Assembly (NCBI GenBank): GCA_905371865.1
Contig: CAJPNA010000092.1
Location: 1-6,002, forward strand
From: an uncultured Carnobacterium sp.
GTDB taxonomy: Bacteria; Bacillota; Bacilli; Lactobacillales; Aerococcaceae
Length of the DNA stretch: 6,002 nt
Reading direction: 5' to 3'
Positions 1-5,838 of this stretch are shown one piece after another. The translations under genes were made by a program, and so were the position numbers. The notes under the pieces are model-generated. The model did no database searches. It worked only from the letters and a program-made list of their open reading frames with translations, and had not been told where the DNA came from. How positions within the stretch are numbered: position 1 is the stretch's first letter; each line of letters begins with the position of its first letter.

Positions 1-726
1 TTAGGATTCTCTAAAAATGGTCGAGCTACAGGATTTGTGGATGGCATTTTGCAATTTATATCCGACAGACTAGGTTTCTCAAGTGGACTTTTAACAGTAC
101 TTCGATACTTTGTAATTACAGTAATTATCATATCATTCGTGATATTCGTTATTGTAGCGGCAGGTGCTCGTTCAAGAGCAAGAATTCGTAAAGGTCTTGT
201 AAGTTTTGCTGTAAGGATTGTCGTAATATTCGTATTCATTCCAATCTCTGGGTTATTCACGGACTTGCTAGGACAAATGGCGTCTGGATTAACATCAGAT
301 TTCACATTACCATCTAAAGTAAATTCGATGTTTGTGTTAGATACATTGGATTGGGCAGCAACAACGAACTTATCGTTAGCTCCAATTACTAATGCGAGTC
401 CATCTCAAGTGCCAGCTGACATATCAGCATACGAACCAACTTTTGAAAATGTTCAGAAGTTAACACAAAATGTGATTCAACGTGCTGAGGTGGCAGGATT
501 GAATGCTGACAAAACATCAGCAGCTGACTTACTGAATAAAGTAAGTAGCCAAGAAGTTGTGAGTGTAAATGCTTACTTCTCTAGATTAGCATCAGCTCAA
601 AGTGTGGGTAGTAGCTCAATCGCAGCAAAAGTTGCTTACCAAATAGTATTTCTACTTATAAAAACCCAGATGGTTCTGATGCTAAAATTACTACACCAAT
701 TGAAAATTTATCACCAGCATTCTTGA
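1..726 (+). CDS. VirB6/TrbL-like polytopic T4SS membrane protein, N-terminal part (5'-partial, frameshifted)
   Basis: The frame is open from base 1, so the gene starts left of the window; GTG at 37 is an internal candidate with no obvious ribosome binding site. Counting from base 1, two strongly hydrophobic segments lie at about residues 30-55 and 70-87. They are joined by a short basic loop (ARSRARIRKG) that should face the cytoplasm. A hydrophilic Ser/Thr/Ala-rich region follows to about residue 213. The last 28 residues before the stop switch abruptly to an Ile/Leu-rich stretch, which looks like out-of-frame reading. The natural continuation lies in the frame of the next CDS, so this is probably the front part of one protein of more than 1,100 residues. 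The VirB6/TrbL assignment (inner-membrane channel subunit of conjugation systems) is inferred from architecture and context. No sequence motif fixes it. Another large membrane protein of a mobile element is possible. Confidence 0.6.
   Translation, partial: LGFSKNGRATGFVDGILQFISDRLGFSSGLLTVLRYFVITVIIISFVIFVIVAAGARSRARIRKGLVSFAVRIVVIFVFIPISGLFTDLLGQMASGLTSDFTLPSKVNSMFVLDTLDWAATTNLSLAPITNASPSQVPADISAYEPTFENVQKLTQNVIQRAEVAGLNADKTSAADLLNKVSSQEVVSVNAYFSRLASAQSVGSSSIAAKVAYQIVFLLIKTQMVLMLKLLHQLKIYHQHS
615..665 (+). other. Apparent -1 frameshift joining the two halves of the large membrane protein gene
   Basis: Two frames are open together here: the frame of the upstream CDS (to its TGA at 724-726) and the frame of the downstream CDS, which is open from 615. 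The downstream frame has no ATG or GTG between 615 and 723; its first candidate is TTG at 723 with no Shine-Dalgarno sequence in front. The peptide that the downstream frame encodes from 642 (NSISTYKNPDGSDAK and on) is hydrophilic and continues the composition of both flanks. The upstream frame in the same stretch is Ile/Leu-rich. A change from the codon ending at 642 to a codon starting at 642 joins AYQ to NSISTYK. One extra A in the AAA run at 641-643 would restore a single frame. I see no canonical slippery heptamer in the correct phase, so a one-base deletion or a sequence error is likelier than programmed frameshifting. Confidence 0.65.
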
Positions 727-3335
727 GTACAAAAGAATCTAGTGAAGGAGAAGAAAGTGGTGCAAGTAATAGCGACAGTGCGTTAGCTATTTCTAGATGG
801 CAAGTCAATAGTGGTTCTAAGGATACATTGTTACAATTAGATTCAAAATCTAAAATGGTAGTAGAACCAATTCGTTGGTATAACTTAGATACTTACATCT
901 ATGGGGCTAGATTACCAGATACAATGGCTAAAGAACATGCAAACTACTCTAACTTTATCAATTCTACTGGGACATCTCAACTGAATGACCCAAGAAGTGG
1001 TAAATCAGCAAGCGGAGCGTTGAAAGATGCATTAACAGTTAATGCGAACATTATTGCATTATTTAACCAATATGGTGGTGTTTCTAAAATCACTCCGGGT
1101 GGAGATGCTTCATTATCAACACAATCAGTAGCATTCTTACTACAGTCTGACTACTCAAACGGAGCATTAACATATCGTGGTTACAATACAATTGCAAGTA
1201 AAACTGGTGAAACAAAGAACACTGGTGTAAACGGTAACGCATTTGTTCGATATGTAATTCCAAACTCAAGTGAAACAGACTTAATTAGTAAAGTTTATTC
1301 ATTATTAACATTATGGATGTGTTCTGCTGTTGTAGCAGTATACGCATTGATTTGGGTTCTAAAAGGGCCGATTATTAAAACAATGATGATTACAGCTAAA
1401 AGCTTTATCAAAGCAGCATTGACGGGTGACATTACAGCAGCAATTAAATATCTAGCTGGTGACATGGCTATCAAATTCTCAGCAACTTTTGCTGCGATTG
1501 GTACATACATGACATTAGGAATCATGGCTGGGATTATTAATTCAATGCAACAAAGTTCACCAGCACAATTAATTAATGGTACTGTAGCTAAAATCCCAAT
1601 TATTGGGGATTTCATAGGTTCTGTAGCAGCATTAATTGGAGGAATGTTCATTTGTATCATTCTAACATTAGCATTAGTATGGCCGATTATGAGATTGAAT
1701 CTTGGTGGACGTGGAAGAACACAGAAACCATTGTATGCAGGATTCTTGGGAATATTCATCATGATTCCATACATCTTGTTTGAAGCTTTAGATGAGTACT
1801 TAGATATCATTTATCAACGTGTATATGGTAAATCTAAATCACGTACGTTCGCTGCTAAACTTGGAAATCAAACAGAAGCTATCAATCAAAAACAACTTGT
1901 GGGTGACTTAGCTAAGAACGCAGGAGTGATGGCAGCAAAAGCTGGTATTGCATCAGTAACAGGTGGGGCATCAACTGCTATTACAAATGTAATGGGTGGT
2001 ACTGGAGCTAAATTAGCAGCTCACGCTGGTAAAACACTTTTAGGTGCTAAATCAGCAGTTAACCGATTCGGTGGAGATTTATTAAATGGTGTGGCAGATT
2101 TCACTGGAGCACCTACTGGAACAGAGAAAGATGGCTTCTTAAGAACATGGGCAGATGGATTGCACAATAAAGCGGACGGTCTAGCAAATGAAGCAGACGG
2201 AGTCGACATCCCAACGTTAGGAGATGCTATCAAGCGTCAAGCTGAGTTCAAGGAACTTGAAAACTTAGATAAGCTAGACGATGTGAAAATTGCAAGAGAT
2301 GAAGCTGGATTGTCAGTATCACAACGTGTCATGAACAAATATGAACGTGACCGTGATGGTCTAATAGACGCAAATGGTGAGACTGCGATTAAGAATATAG
2401 ATGAACTTGCTAAATCACTAGCGGATGCGCAAGGAAAATCAGAATCCAACCAAAAAGATAAATCAATCGACGCTGGAACAGTAGAATTTGCAAACGATGT
2501 AGCAACTGAGAAAGTTTCAATTCAATCAGCACAAGCAACAACTAGTGGTTCTACAGTTGGAAGCGGAGAGTCTTCAACATTGAGTGAAACGGTTCGTGAT
2601 GGTTCATTATCATCAACTACTAGTGCAGAGACTTCCAAAGCCGAACGATTGATTGGAGATTTAAACCAAGCAGTATCTGCTATGGACTCTAGATTAGAAG
2701 CTCGTAAAGATGTATACATCAGCGATGCTGAACGAAATCAATTAGACTCACCAAGTGCAGTTGCAAACCGTGAAGCTATTCGTAAGATGCAAACATCATT
2801 GACAGAAGCAGTTTCTACTTACACAGAACTATCTAAGAAATTAGATAAAGCAAACGCTTTACGTGACGCTTATGCAAACGACCCAGAAAAAGTGGCAAAA
2901 ATTGATGGTCACATTGAACGTTTAGTAGCTACAAAGAATGCAGTTAAAGCTAGAATGGATAAAATTTCATCATTTGCTGATACTCAATTGGAAAAACGTA
3001 TTCAATTAGATGTCGACAATGAAAAAATTGCTGCTAAGATTGATAAATCAGTACATGCTGGACTTCAAGGAATCGCACGACATGCAGTAACAGCAATACA
3101 CGATGTTGCTACAAATCAAGATAATGCGAAAGCATTAAGAGATGACTGGGATAGACGTGTGGCGAACAGACCAGAAAGTGAAGCTGAGTATCAAGCTCGA
3201 AAAGCACAAGCGAATGAAAAACAAAGCAATATCTCCGAGGAGTCAATCAATGCTCTAAGAAATGAGATTGCTGGTCTCAGAGAAGAATCTGAGTATACTA
3301 ATGAAATGTTAGTAAACGGTGGAATCAAACGTTAA
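723..3335 (+). CDS. VirB6/TrbL-like polytopic T4SS membrane protein with long helical tail, main part
   Basis: The 870-residue frame formally starts at TTG 723, which overlaps the previous stop as TTGA, but no ribosome binding site precedes it. The true protein probably runs in from the upstream CDS through a frameshift. Residues 1-189 are hydrophilic and, with the upstream part, form a domain of about 340 residues, probably extracytoplasmic. Hydrophobic segments follow at about 190-214, 252-273, 291-325 and 338-356, with Lys/Arg-rich loops between them. Residues 365-460 are Ala/Gly-rich and amphipathic, as is common after the membrane core of VirB6/TrbL-type proteins. The rest, to 870, is charged and predicted helical, with heptad-like stretches near 640-760 and 835-865. 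The inferred role is the inner-membrane channel component of a conjugative T4SS. Simple counting of membrane segments puts the tail outside, while the basic residues just after the last segment favour inside, so topology is unresolved. Function is inferred from layout. Confidence 0.62.
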   Translation: MSTKESSEGEESGASNSDSALAISRWQVNSGSKDTLLQLDSKSKMVVEPIRWYNLDTYIYGARLPDTMAKEHANYSNFINSTGTSQLNDPRSGKSASGALKDALTVNANIIALFNQYGGVSKITPGGDASLSTQSVAFLLQSDYSNGALTYRGYNTIASKTGETKNTGVNGNAFVRYVIPNSSETDLISKVYSLLTLWMCSAVVAVYALIWVLKGPIIKTMMITAKSFIKAALTGDITAAIKYLAGDMAIKFSATFAAIGTYMTLGIMAGIINSMQQSSPAQLINGTVAKIPIIGDFIGSVAALIGGMFICIILTLALVWPIMRLNLGGRGRTQKPLYAGFLGIFIMIPYILFEALDEYLDIIYQRVYGKSKSRTFAAKLGNQTEAINQKQLVGDLAKNAGVMAAKAGIASVTGGASTAITNVMGGTGAKLAAHAGKTLLGAKSAVNRFGGDLLNGVADFTGAPTGTEKDGFLRTWADGLHNKADGLANEADGVDIPTLGDAIKRQAEFKELENLDKLDDVKIARDEAGLSVSQRVMNKYERDRDGLIDANGETAIKNIDELAKSLADAQGKSESNQKDKSIDAGTVEFANDVATEKVSIQSAQATTSGSTVGSGESSTLSETVRDGSLSSTTSAETSKAERLIGDLNQAVSAMDSRLEARKDVYISDAERNQLDSPSAVANREAIRKMQTSLTEAVSTYTELSKKLDKANALRDAYANDPEKVAKIDGHIERLVATKNAVKARMDKISSFADTQLEKRIQLDVDNEKIAAKIDKSVHAGLQGIARHAVTAIHDVATNQDNAKALRDDWDRRVANRPESEAEYQARKAQANEKQSNISEESINALRNEIAGLREESEYTNEMLVNGGIKR
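2151..2213 (+). repeat. Three tandem 21-nt (7-residue) repeats in the tail of the VirB6-like protein
   Basis: Residues 477-497 of the downstream frame read ADGLHNK, ADGLANE, ADGVDIP: three in-phase seven-residue units beginning ADG. At DNA level the units share the pattern GCNGAYGG at each start but have diverged at third positions, so the protein pattern rather than the DNA appears conserved. They mark the border between the Ala/Gly-rich post-membrane stretch and the charged helical tail. Confidence 0.6.
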
Positions 3336-3342
3336 TAGTAGT

Positions 3343-3388
3343 AGTTTCTTAGCATGTTGGAAAGTCAATATGCTAAGAAACTTTATAT
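3343..3388 (+). terminator. Long hairpin after the VirB6-like gene, probable terminator or processing site
   Basis: A perfect 13-bp inverted repeat pairs AGTTTCTTAGCAT (3343-3355) with its complement (3370-3382). With two G-U pairs the stem extends to 18 bp around a four-base AAAG loop (3361-3364). It lies 7 nt after the stop codon at 3333-3335. The following TTATAT is a weak U-tract, so termination may be partial, or the hairpin may protect the 3' end of the upstream transcript. It separates the large gene from the next promoter. Confidence 0.7.
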
Positions 3389-3398
3389 CGAGAAAAAC

Positions 3399-3428
3399 TT
3401 TACAATTGACAATCAATTGTCGTATAAT
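3399..3428 (+). promoter_or_regulatory. Sigma-A-type promoter for the small two-gene unit
   Basis: TTTACA (3399-3404) is followed after 18 nt by a consensus TATAAT (3423-3428). An overlapping alternative is a consensus TTGACA (3406-3411) with TATAAA (3428-3433) at 16 nt. Either would start transcription near 3435-3441, just ahead of the ribosome binding site at 3449-3453. The position directly after a hairpin terminator supports a true transcription start. A separate promoter would fit a small structural component needed in more copies than the large channel protein (inference). Confidence 0.75.
3402..3421 (+). promoter_or_regulatory. Overlapping inverted repeats inside the promoter, candidate operator
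   Basis: ACAATTG (3402-3408) and its perfect complement CAATTGT (3414-3420) are separated by 5 nt. A second perfect dyad, GACAAT-CA-ATTGTC (3408-3421), overlaps it. Together they cover the -35 hexamer and most of the spacer, where a dimeric repressor would block RNA polymerase. No regulator gene in the window can be assigned to it. AT-rich sequence gives some dyads by chance, but two perfect ones sharing the same half-site at a promoter are suggestive. Confidence 0.45.
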
Positions 3429-3461
3429 ATAAATATAACATAATCATGAGGAGTGAATGTA

Positions 3462-3728
3462 ATGCAACCAATTATTAACATGTTACAAAAATACCAAGCA
3501 CAATTTGAAACTTTCGGTACAGTAGTGATTGGATTCTTAGTAGTAATCTTTGTAATCATTTGTACTGCGAAATCAGTTATTGCGTTCGGTAAAGGAAACC
3601 GTAAAGAAGGTTTACAAAATCTAGGTTGGGGAGCAATTGTAGTTTTAATCGGACTTGTTAGCTGGGGTGGATTGAAATTAGTAATCACATCTATTGCACC
3701 ATCATCAGATATTTTACCACGAGGGTAG
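3462..3728 (+). CDS. Small two-TM membrane protein, VirB2/TrbC pilin-like T4SS component
   Basis: This encodes 88 residues from ATG 3462, chosen because AGGAG (3449-3453) lies 8 nt upstream; the in-frame GTG at 3453 overlaps that site and is rejected. After a short amphipathic N-terminus (MQPIINMLQKYQAQF) come a hydrophobic segment at about residues 19-39, a short basic loop (FGKGNRKEG), a second hydrophobic segment at about 54-80, and a short polar tail ending in RG. The size, the two segments and the basic Gly-containing hairpin loop match the general build of VirB2/TrbC-like pilins and the small two-TM proteins of Firmicute conjugation operons, although no typical long signal peptide is present. 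The VirB6-like gene upstream supports a T4SS role. A small accessory membrane subunit or a holin-like protein cannot be excluded. It has its own promoter and is followed after 3 nt by the next gene. Confidence 0.62.
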   Translation: MQPIINMLQKYQAQFETFGTVVIGFLVVIFVIICTAKSVIAFGKGNRKEGLQNLGWGAIVVLIGLVSWGGLKLVITSIAPSSDILPRG

Positions 3729-3731
3729 TGA

Positions 3732-4055
3732 GTGATTAAAATGAGTACTTACTACATCAAGATTGACTTTGACGAATTGAAACCAAAAGTCCAAGAAGAA
3801 TTCTTGAAACTTTTCAACCAACCTAAGTTCAAAAAGCACATCATGGCGAAATCGGATTCAGCAATTATTATATCAGTACCACTATTCAGCGTATTGGAAT
3901 ATGACATCGAGGATAATCGAGCGTACAAGAAGAATCTTAAATTCACGCTAGTGGAAAAGAGCAATAGTGCAAAATCTAAGATTAAATCAGTCATGGTAGC
4001 TAGTGGTACACGGTCATCGGAGTATGATGAACTAGTGAGAAAGATACGATTTTAG
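3732..4055 (+). CDS. Small soluble protein of unknown function, co-transcribed with the two-TM protein
   Basis: This encodes 107 residues if started at GTG 3732, which has GAGG at 3721-3724 seven nt upstream. ATG 3741 gives 104 residues and has only a weak GTGA upstream, so the start is ambiguous. I do not recognise the family. The protein has no signal peptide or membrane segment and is Lys/Ser-rich. It begins with an alternating strand-like stretch (STYYIKIDF), then an amphipathic helix (PKVQEEFLKLFNQPKFKKH), then strand-like IIISVPLFS and NLKFTLVE, and ends with charged, basic KIRF. That pattern would suit a small alpha/beta cytoplasmic protein. It lies 3 nt after the two-TM gene in the same unit, so an accessory role for that protein or the transfer apparatus is possible but unproven. 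The stop codon sits inside a 20-bp palindrome. Confidence 0.7.
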   Translation: MIKMSTYYIKIDFDELKPKVQEEFLKLFNQPKFKKHIMAKSDSAIIISVPLFSVLEYDIEDNRAYKKNLKFTLVEKSNSAKSKIKSVMVASGTRSSEYDELVRKIRF

Positions 4056-4068
4056 GTATACCTAAAAT
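4049..4068. repeat. Perfect 20-bp palindrome overlapping a stop codon
   Basis: A centre-symmetric sequence with core TTTAGGTATACCTAAA (4051-4066) extends by two more pairs to 4049-4068 with no spacer. It contains the TAG stop at 4053-4055 and lies 4 nt before the terminator stem. With no loop it would make a poor RNA hairpin, so a dimeric DNA-binding site is as likely as an RNA role. Confidence 0.6.
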
Positions 4069-4072
4069 ATAA

Positions 4073-4141
4073 AAACCTATCAATCGATATTTTATACATA
4101 CATTATGTATGTTGTTAATATCGATTGATAGGTTTATTTTT
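4073..4141. terminator. Bidirectional rho-independent terminator between convergent units
   Basis: A perfect 19-bp inverted repeat pairs 4073-4091 (beginning AAACCTATCAATCG) with 4117-4135. The 25-nt loop holds its own 6-bp stem (ACATAC, 4096-4101, with GTATGT, 4107-4112). On the plus strand the stem ends in TTT and continues ATTTTT. On the minus strand it ends in TTT and continues TTATATTTT. It therefore should stop transcription from both the plus-strand unit ending at 4055 and the minus-strand operon ending at 4159. Confidence 0.9.
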
Positions 4142-4158
4142 ATGAGTGTGTATATTAT

Positions 4159-4866
4159 TTAATTGTTATTTACGCCAAATTCAGAAGATACACCGAATGT
4201 ATCTGACTCATGTAATTGATAAATTACAGAATTTTCTTTTGAGTGTGCTCTCACGAAGTTTTCAAAACTTTGTACTGATAAGTGACGCAAGTTTCGTTGA
4301 GCACGACTGGCGGTCAATTCATCATCAGATAGTGATGCTTCAACTACTTTATCTTCATCATAGTTACCCTCTACGACAAGGTAATCATACTTTCTATGCG
4401 GAGCGGAAATCATGGAATTTGTATCAGTAGCGAATAACAATGTCTCACCATCTTCATTGGTAATTACAAATCCTTGATTCGGTACATCGTGATATAACTT
4501 GAACGTTTCAATGTGATATTTTTTACCACCAAGCTCAATGTCAAAATGAAAACCATGCTCTGTAAAAATGTTCTTCACTGGTACTTCAAATTTAAACCGT
4601 GAGTTGTTTTTCAATTTAATAAACTCAGCGACATCACTATTACAATGAAGACCTTCACGCAAAACCCATGGTCTATCTTTATAGATTTTAGACAATGTAG
4701 GTACTTTAATGTGGTCTCCATGACGGTGAGTGATGAAGATGTGTTCAATCCCCATCACTGCATCGCCAAGTTTGTCGAATGTTAACCCACAATCAATGAG
4801 TAGTTTGTCGTCAATCACGACCGCATTACCAGTACTACCAGTCCCGATAATGTTCACTTTAAACAT
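4159..4866 (-). CDS. Metallo-beta-lactamase-fold hydrolase, YycJ/WalJ type
   Basis: This encodes 235 residues from ATG 4866; a TTG at 4887 would add seven residues but overlaps the previous gene. The N-terminus MFKVNIIGTGSTGNA is the first strand and Gly-rich turn of the fold. The metal site is complete: H47-R-H49-G-D51-H52, H126 (YHDVPN), D148 (ATDTN), plus H195 (RHLS) and H219 (QLHESD), which match the late histidine motifs of the YycJ/WalJ branch. It should bind two zinc or manganese ions and hydrolyse a phosphodiester, probably in nucleic acid; the YycJ/WalJ group is linked to DNA-related roles and relatives are frequent in phages and plasmids. The substrate cannot be told from sequence. 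It is cytoplasmic with no signal peptide. It begins 4 nt after the upstream stop, so translation is probably coupled; the nearest Shine-Dalgarno-like GGAAG is 12 nt away. Transcription ends at the shared terminator 4073-4135. Confidence 0.88.
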   Translation of the reverse strand: MFKVNIIGTGSTGNAVVIDDKLLIDCGLTFDKLGDAVMGIEHIFITHRHGDHIKVPTLSKIYKDRPWVLREGLHCNSDVAEFIKLKNNSRFKFEVPVKNIFTEHGFHFDIELGGKKYHIETFKLYHDVPNQGFVITNEDGETLLFATDTNSMISAPHRKYDYLVVEGNYDEDKVVEASLSDDELTASRAQRNLRHLSVQSFENFVRAHSKENSVIYQLHESDTFGVSSEFGVNNN

Positions 4867-4870
4867 GTTC

Positions 4871-5686
4871 TTATAACACTTCCGCAATTAAGTAGTAGAC
4901 TTTACCACCTTCACCACCGAATGATGCTGATTTAAGTTTAGCTTCGATTGGTTCTGGATTTTCGATTAAGTCTTCAATGTTGTGTTGATTTAAGAAGTCT
5001 TCAAGTGCTACTACTTTTTTAGCACGACTTTTAGCAACTAATCCGTCAATTACTTGTTGAGTACGTTTCACTTGGTCTTCACCAATTTGTTTGTTCTCAA
5101 TTTGTTCACGTAATTGTTTAATGTTCTTTTCGTGACCGTATTTAACAGATAATGTACGGTCGTCATCTTCTTGTGATAATGGTGGTAATGATAATGTAGA
5201 TACACGGAAGAATAAATCTTCACCATTGAATTTGTATTTGAATCCGATGTTGAATCGAACACCTTTGAATTCTTCAAATTTTGTTAATTCTACAGTTTTA
5301 CCATCTAATTCACGTGCTTGTGCAGCACTAATTAATTTAACGAATTGTGTATAGTTACCACCAGCTCCGATGTTTGGTGAGAATGACCCAACTTCTGCAT
5401 CTTCATCTGCTACATAATAAGTTACTGTAACATCTGGAATTGAGTTTAATGTATCCACTGCGTTTTCAACAGTTGTTCCCGGTAAGATTGACTCTAACAC
5501 CTCAGAAGCAGCATTGTATAATTCTTCATCTGGTTCGTAACTACGAGATTCTTCAATCCATTTCATTGTATTTAGTGGAATCGTGCAAGCTCCACCGTCA
5601 TCTGATAATACTGCGAACGTGAAACGTCCACTTTTATCGTCGAAAATTGTTGTAATTAATGTTCCTTGTTTTTCAATTGCTGGCAT
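4871..5686 (-). CDS. Acidic soluble protein of unknown function, first gene of the hydrolase operon
   Basis: This encodes 271 residues from ATG 5686, with AAGGG (5703-5699) 12 nt upstream. I do not recognise the family. There is no signal peptide or membrane segment. Residues 1-45 look like beta strands (TLITTIF, RFTFAVLSD). Residues 52-82 are acidic and helical. Residues 85-165 alternate strand-like stretches (VTVTYYVADED, VRFNIGFKYKF, LFFRVSTL) with a Gly-rich turn (IGAGGN, 106-111). Residues 186-235 form a charged helix, perhaps a coiled coil, and the end (GGKVYYLIAEVL) returns to a strand. The strand-rich body with acidic loops could suit a nucleic-acid-binding or structural protein of a phage or plasmid, but no motif shows this. 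Coupling to a metallo-beta-lactamase-fold enzyme 4 nt downstream suggests that the two work in one pathway. Confidence 0.8.
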   Translation of the reverse strand: MPAIEKQGTLITTIFDDKSGRFTFAVLSDDGGACTIPLNTMKWIEESRSYEPDEELYNAASEVLESILPGTTVENAVDTLNSIPDVTVTYYVADEDAEVGSFSPNIGAGGNYTQFVKLISAAQARELDGKTVELTKFEEFKGVRFNIGFKYKFNGEDLFFRVSTLSLPPLSQEDDDRTLSVKYGHEKNIKQLREQIENKQIGEDQVKRTQQVIDGLVAKSRAKKVVALEDFLNQHNIEDLIENPEPIEAKLKSASFGGEGGKVYYLIAEVL

Positions 5687-5834
5687 GTTTGTATATGTCC
5701 CTTCTATTTAAAATTTTTGTCTAATTTCTTTAATGTTTGTCTTTGTCGTTCGAATTGTACCTTACGGTTGTCTGGGACTCCTTTCTTTCGCTCGAACTAA
5801 CGATTAATAGTGTAGTTGTGTTTTTCAACCACAT
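5687..5834 (-). promoter_or_regulatory. Structured 5' leader of the minus-strand operon
   Basis: The untranslated stretch has hairpin potential when read as minus-strand RNA. A stem of 8 pairs (5833-5826 with 5818-5811, one G-U, loop AAAAACA) sits at the predicted 5' end. A GUUCGAG element pairs with UUCGAAC further on. ACC-GUAA-GGU forms a small GNRA-type hairpin. A strong Shine-Dalgarno-like AAAGGAG (5784-5778) has no ATG, GTG or TTG at a usable distance. Two short frames exist: ATG 5834 to TAA 5730 (34 codons), and a start-less 30-codon frame 5796-5707 ending at TAG 5706-5704. It matches no riboswitch class I recognise. Confidence 0.35.
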
Positions 5835-5838
5835 CTAT

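Noticed and set aside
654..666. A-run (TATAAAAACCC) as a programmed -1 frameshift site
   Set aside because: TAAAAAC is in the phase of the downstream frame, not the upstream frame, so tandem slippage of both tRNAs does not work, and I see no clear downstream pseudoknot.
1295..1810. Minus-strand open frame of 171 codons opposite the membrane core of the VirB6-like gene
   Set aside because: It is a shadow of the hydrophobic plus-strand coding region, with no ribosome binding site and no plausible neighbours on that strand.
2021..2719. Three short minus-strand open frames opposite the helical tail
   Set aside because: Their Ser/Ala/Pro-rich composition mirrors the antisense of the real gene; none has a ribosome binding site.
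3406..3428. TTGACA and TATAAT read together as one promoter
   Set aside because: They are only 11 nt apart. Each is usable only with the alternative partner given for the promoter.
3453..3461. GTG 3453 as the start of the two-TM protein
   Set aside because: It overlaps the AGGAG ribosome binding site, which is correctly spaced for ATG 3462.
4146..4430. Plus-strand open frame opposite the hydrolase gene
   Set aside because: It is antisense to a well-supported gene and starts directly after a terminator with no promoter or ribosome binding site.
4867..4887. TTG 4887 as the start of the metallo-beta-lactamase-fold protein
   Set aside because: It would add MRKCYKN before the first strand of the fold and overlap the previous gene; ATG 4866 gives the usual N-terminus for the family.
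5068..5277. Minus-strand frame of 69 codons inside the 271-residue gene
   Set aside because: It overlaps that gene in another frame, and its His/Tyr runs come from repeated third-position bases.
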